From Dickeya fangzhongdai (GTDB lineage Bacteria > Pseudomonadota > Gammaproteobacteria > Enterobacterales > Enterobacteriaceae), in the NCBI RefSeq assembly GCF_002812485.1, contig NZ_CP025003.1, forward strand, positions 1,922,001 to 1,986,000: a stretch of 64,000 nucleotides of DNA. The letters run 5' to 3'. The notes beneath the pieces are model-generated. The model was not told the origin of the DNA. It worked only from the letters and a program-made list of their open reading frames with translations, and ran no database searches. The position numbers and the translations under genes are program-made. Within the stretch, counting starts at the first letter, position 1. Every line of letters starts with the position of its first letter. Positions 63,774-64,000 of this stretch are shown here, piece after piece.

Positions 63774-64000
63774 ATGAATAATCCGATTCCTGGCGTAGAC
63801 GTGCTGTTCGTGGCTGGCTTTGGGCCGGTAACGGTATCCGCTCCGGCTAGTCAGACGTTCTATCAGACGATGTTGAACCTGCCGCTAAAGCCGATGGAAG
63901 GCAATGACATCTACCTCTCCTGCGACGAGTTGGGCGGCGTGAAGCATTTCGCGCTATGGCCGCTGGCGCAGGCCAGTCAGTCTTGTTTCGGCAGTGATGA
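63774..64000 (+). CDS. N-terminal part of a VOC/glyoxalase-family protein (cut by window edge)
   Basis: Open from the ATG at 63774 (a GTG lies directly upstream) to the right edge, about 75 residues. GAGAGGCTGA ribosome site. MNNPIPGVDVLFVAGFGPVT and QTFYQTMLNLPLKPMEGNDI are the first beta-alpha unit of a vicinal-oxygen-chelate domain; GGVKHFALWPLAQ follows. Such proteins include glyoxalases, dioxygenases and antibiotic-binding proteins; function cannot be set from half a domain. Confidence 0.75.
   Translation, partial: MNNPIPGVDVLFVAGFGPVTVSAPASQTFYQTMLNLPLKPMEGNDIYLSCDELGGVKHFALWPLAQASQSCFGSD

Noticed and set aside
1..64000. CRISPR array
   Set aside because: No set of regularly spaced repeats with unique spacers; the 18-bp units at 18106-18178 abut one another and are imperfect.

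Overview
The window looks like the chromosome of a soft-rot enterobacterium, most probably Dickeya (Pectobacteriaceae). It is GC-rich and densely coding. It has ERIC repeats, enterobacterial housekeeping genes in familiar form (bioA/bioBFCD with a BirA operator, LexA-controlled uvrB, moeAB, maeA, cdd, yohJK, mtfA, tRNA-Asn and tRNA-Ser), and accessory genes typical of Dickeya: malonate decarboxylase, a secreted GH3 beta-glucosidase and an alginate-lyase-like protein. The genus is inferred from gene content and style; no search was run.

Layout. 1-1338: edge of a secreted protein gene and cdh. 1511-13671: a LysR regulator, then a peptide-type ABC importer (binding protein, two permeases, fused double ATPase) interleaved with a DapA-like aldolase, two translationally coupled nucleoside hydrolases, a Tat-type esterase and a glutamine-synthetase-like ligase. 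This looks like an uncharacterised uptake-and-breakdown locus. It is cut by an ERIC element and by a second palindromic repeat. 13852-18092: alginate-lyase-like protein, PLP-dependent dehydratase with divergent DauR-type regulator, MFS transporter. 18825-19799: cheV. 20192-28345: complete malonate decarboxylase cluster mdcABCDE-FGH with convergent mdcR. 28720-29583: an AT-rich aerolysin-like pore-forming protein gene. 30034-33538: sitABCD-type Mn/Fe importer behind a Fur box. 33828-37454: secreted hydrolase and iron-type alcohol dehydrogenase with divergent AraC regulator. 37501-39311: small unknown gene, tRNA-Asn, mtfA, tRNA-Ser. 39713-42366: orphan phage-tail module. 42523-47554: YqaE-type peptide, WrbA-like flavoprotein, GT2-TPR glycosyltransferase, thioesterase, moeB, moeA. 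47773-55489: maeA, cdd, orphan PD-(D/E)XK protein, yohK/yohJ, GH3 glucosidase. 55900-60907: biotin genes. 61640-end: uvrB and the start of a VOC-family gene.

Functional themes are scavenging and carbon use (peptide or nucleoside-like compounds, malonate, beta-glucosides), metal uptake, cofactor synthesis (biotin, molybdopterin) and a few laterally acquired cargo genes next to tRNAs or in AT-rich gaps. The points I find most worth a second look are the ABC/aldolase/double nucleoside hydrolase locus, the aerolysin-like gene, the interlocking inverted repeats before the glutamine-synthetase-like gene, the tandem 18-bp repeats before the MFS gene, the orphan tail-fibre module, and the repeat family whose ends coincide with stop codons.
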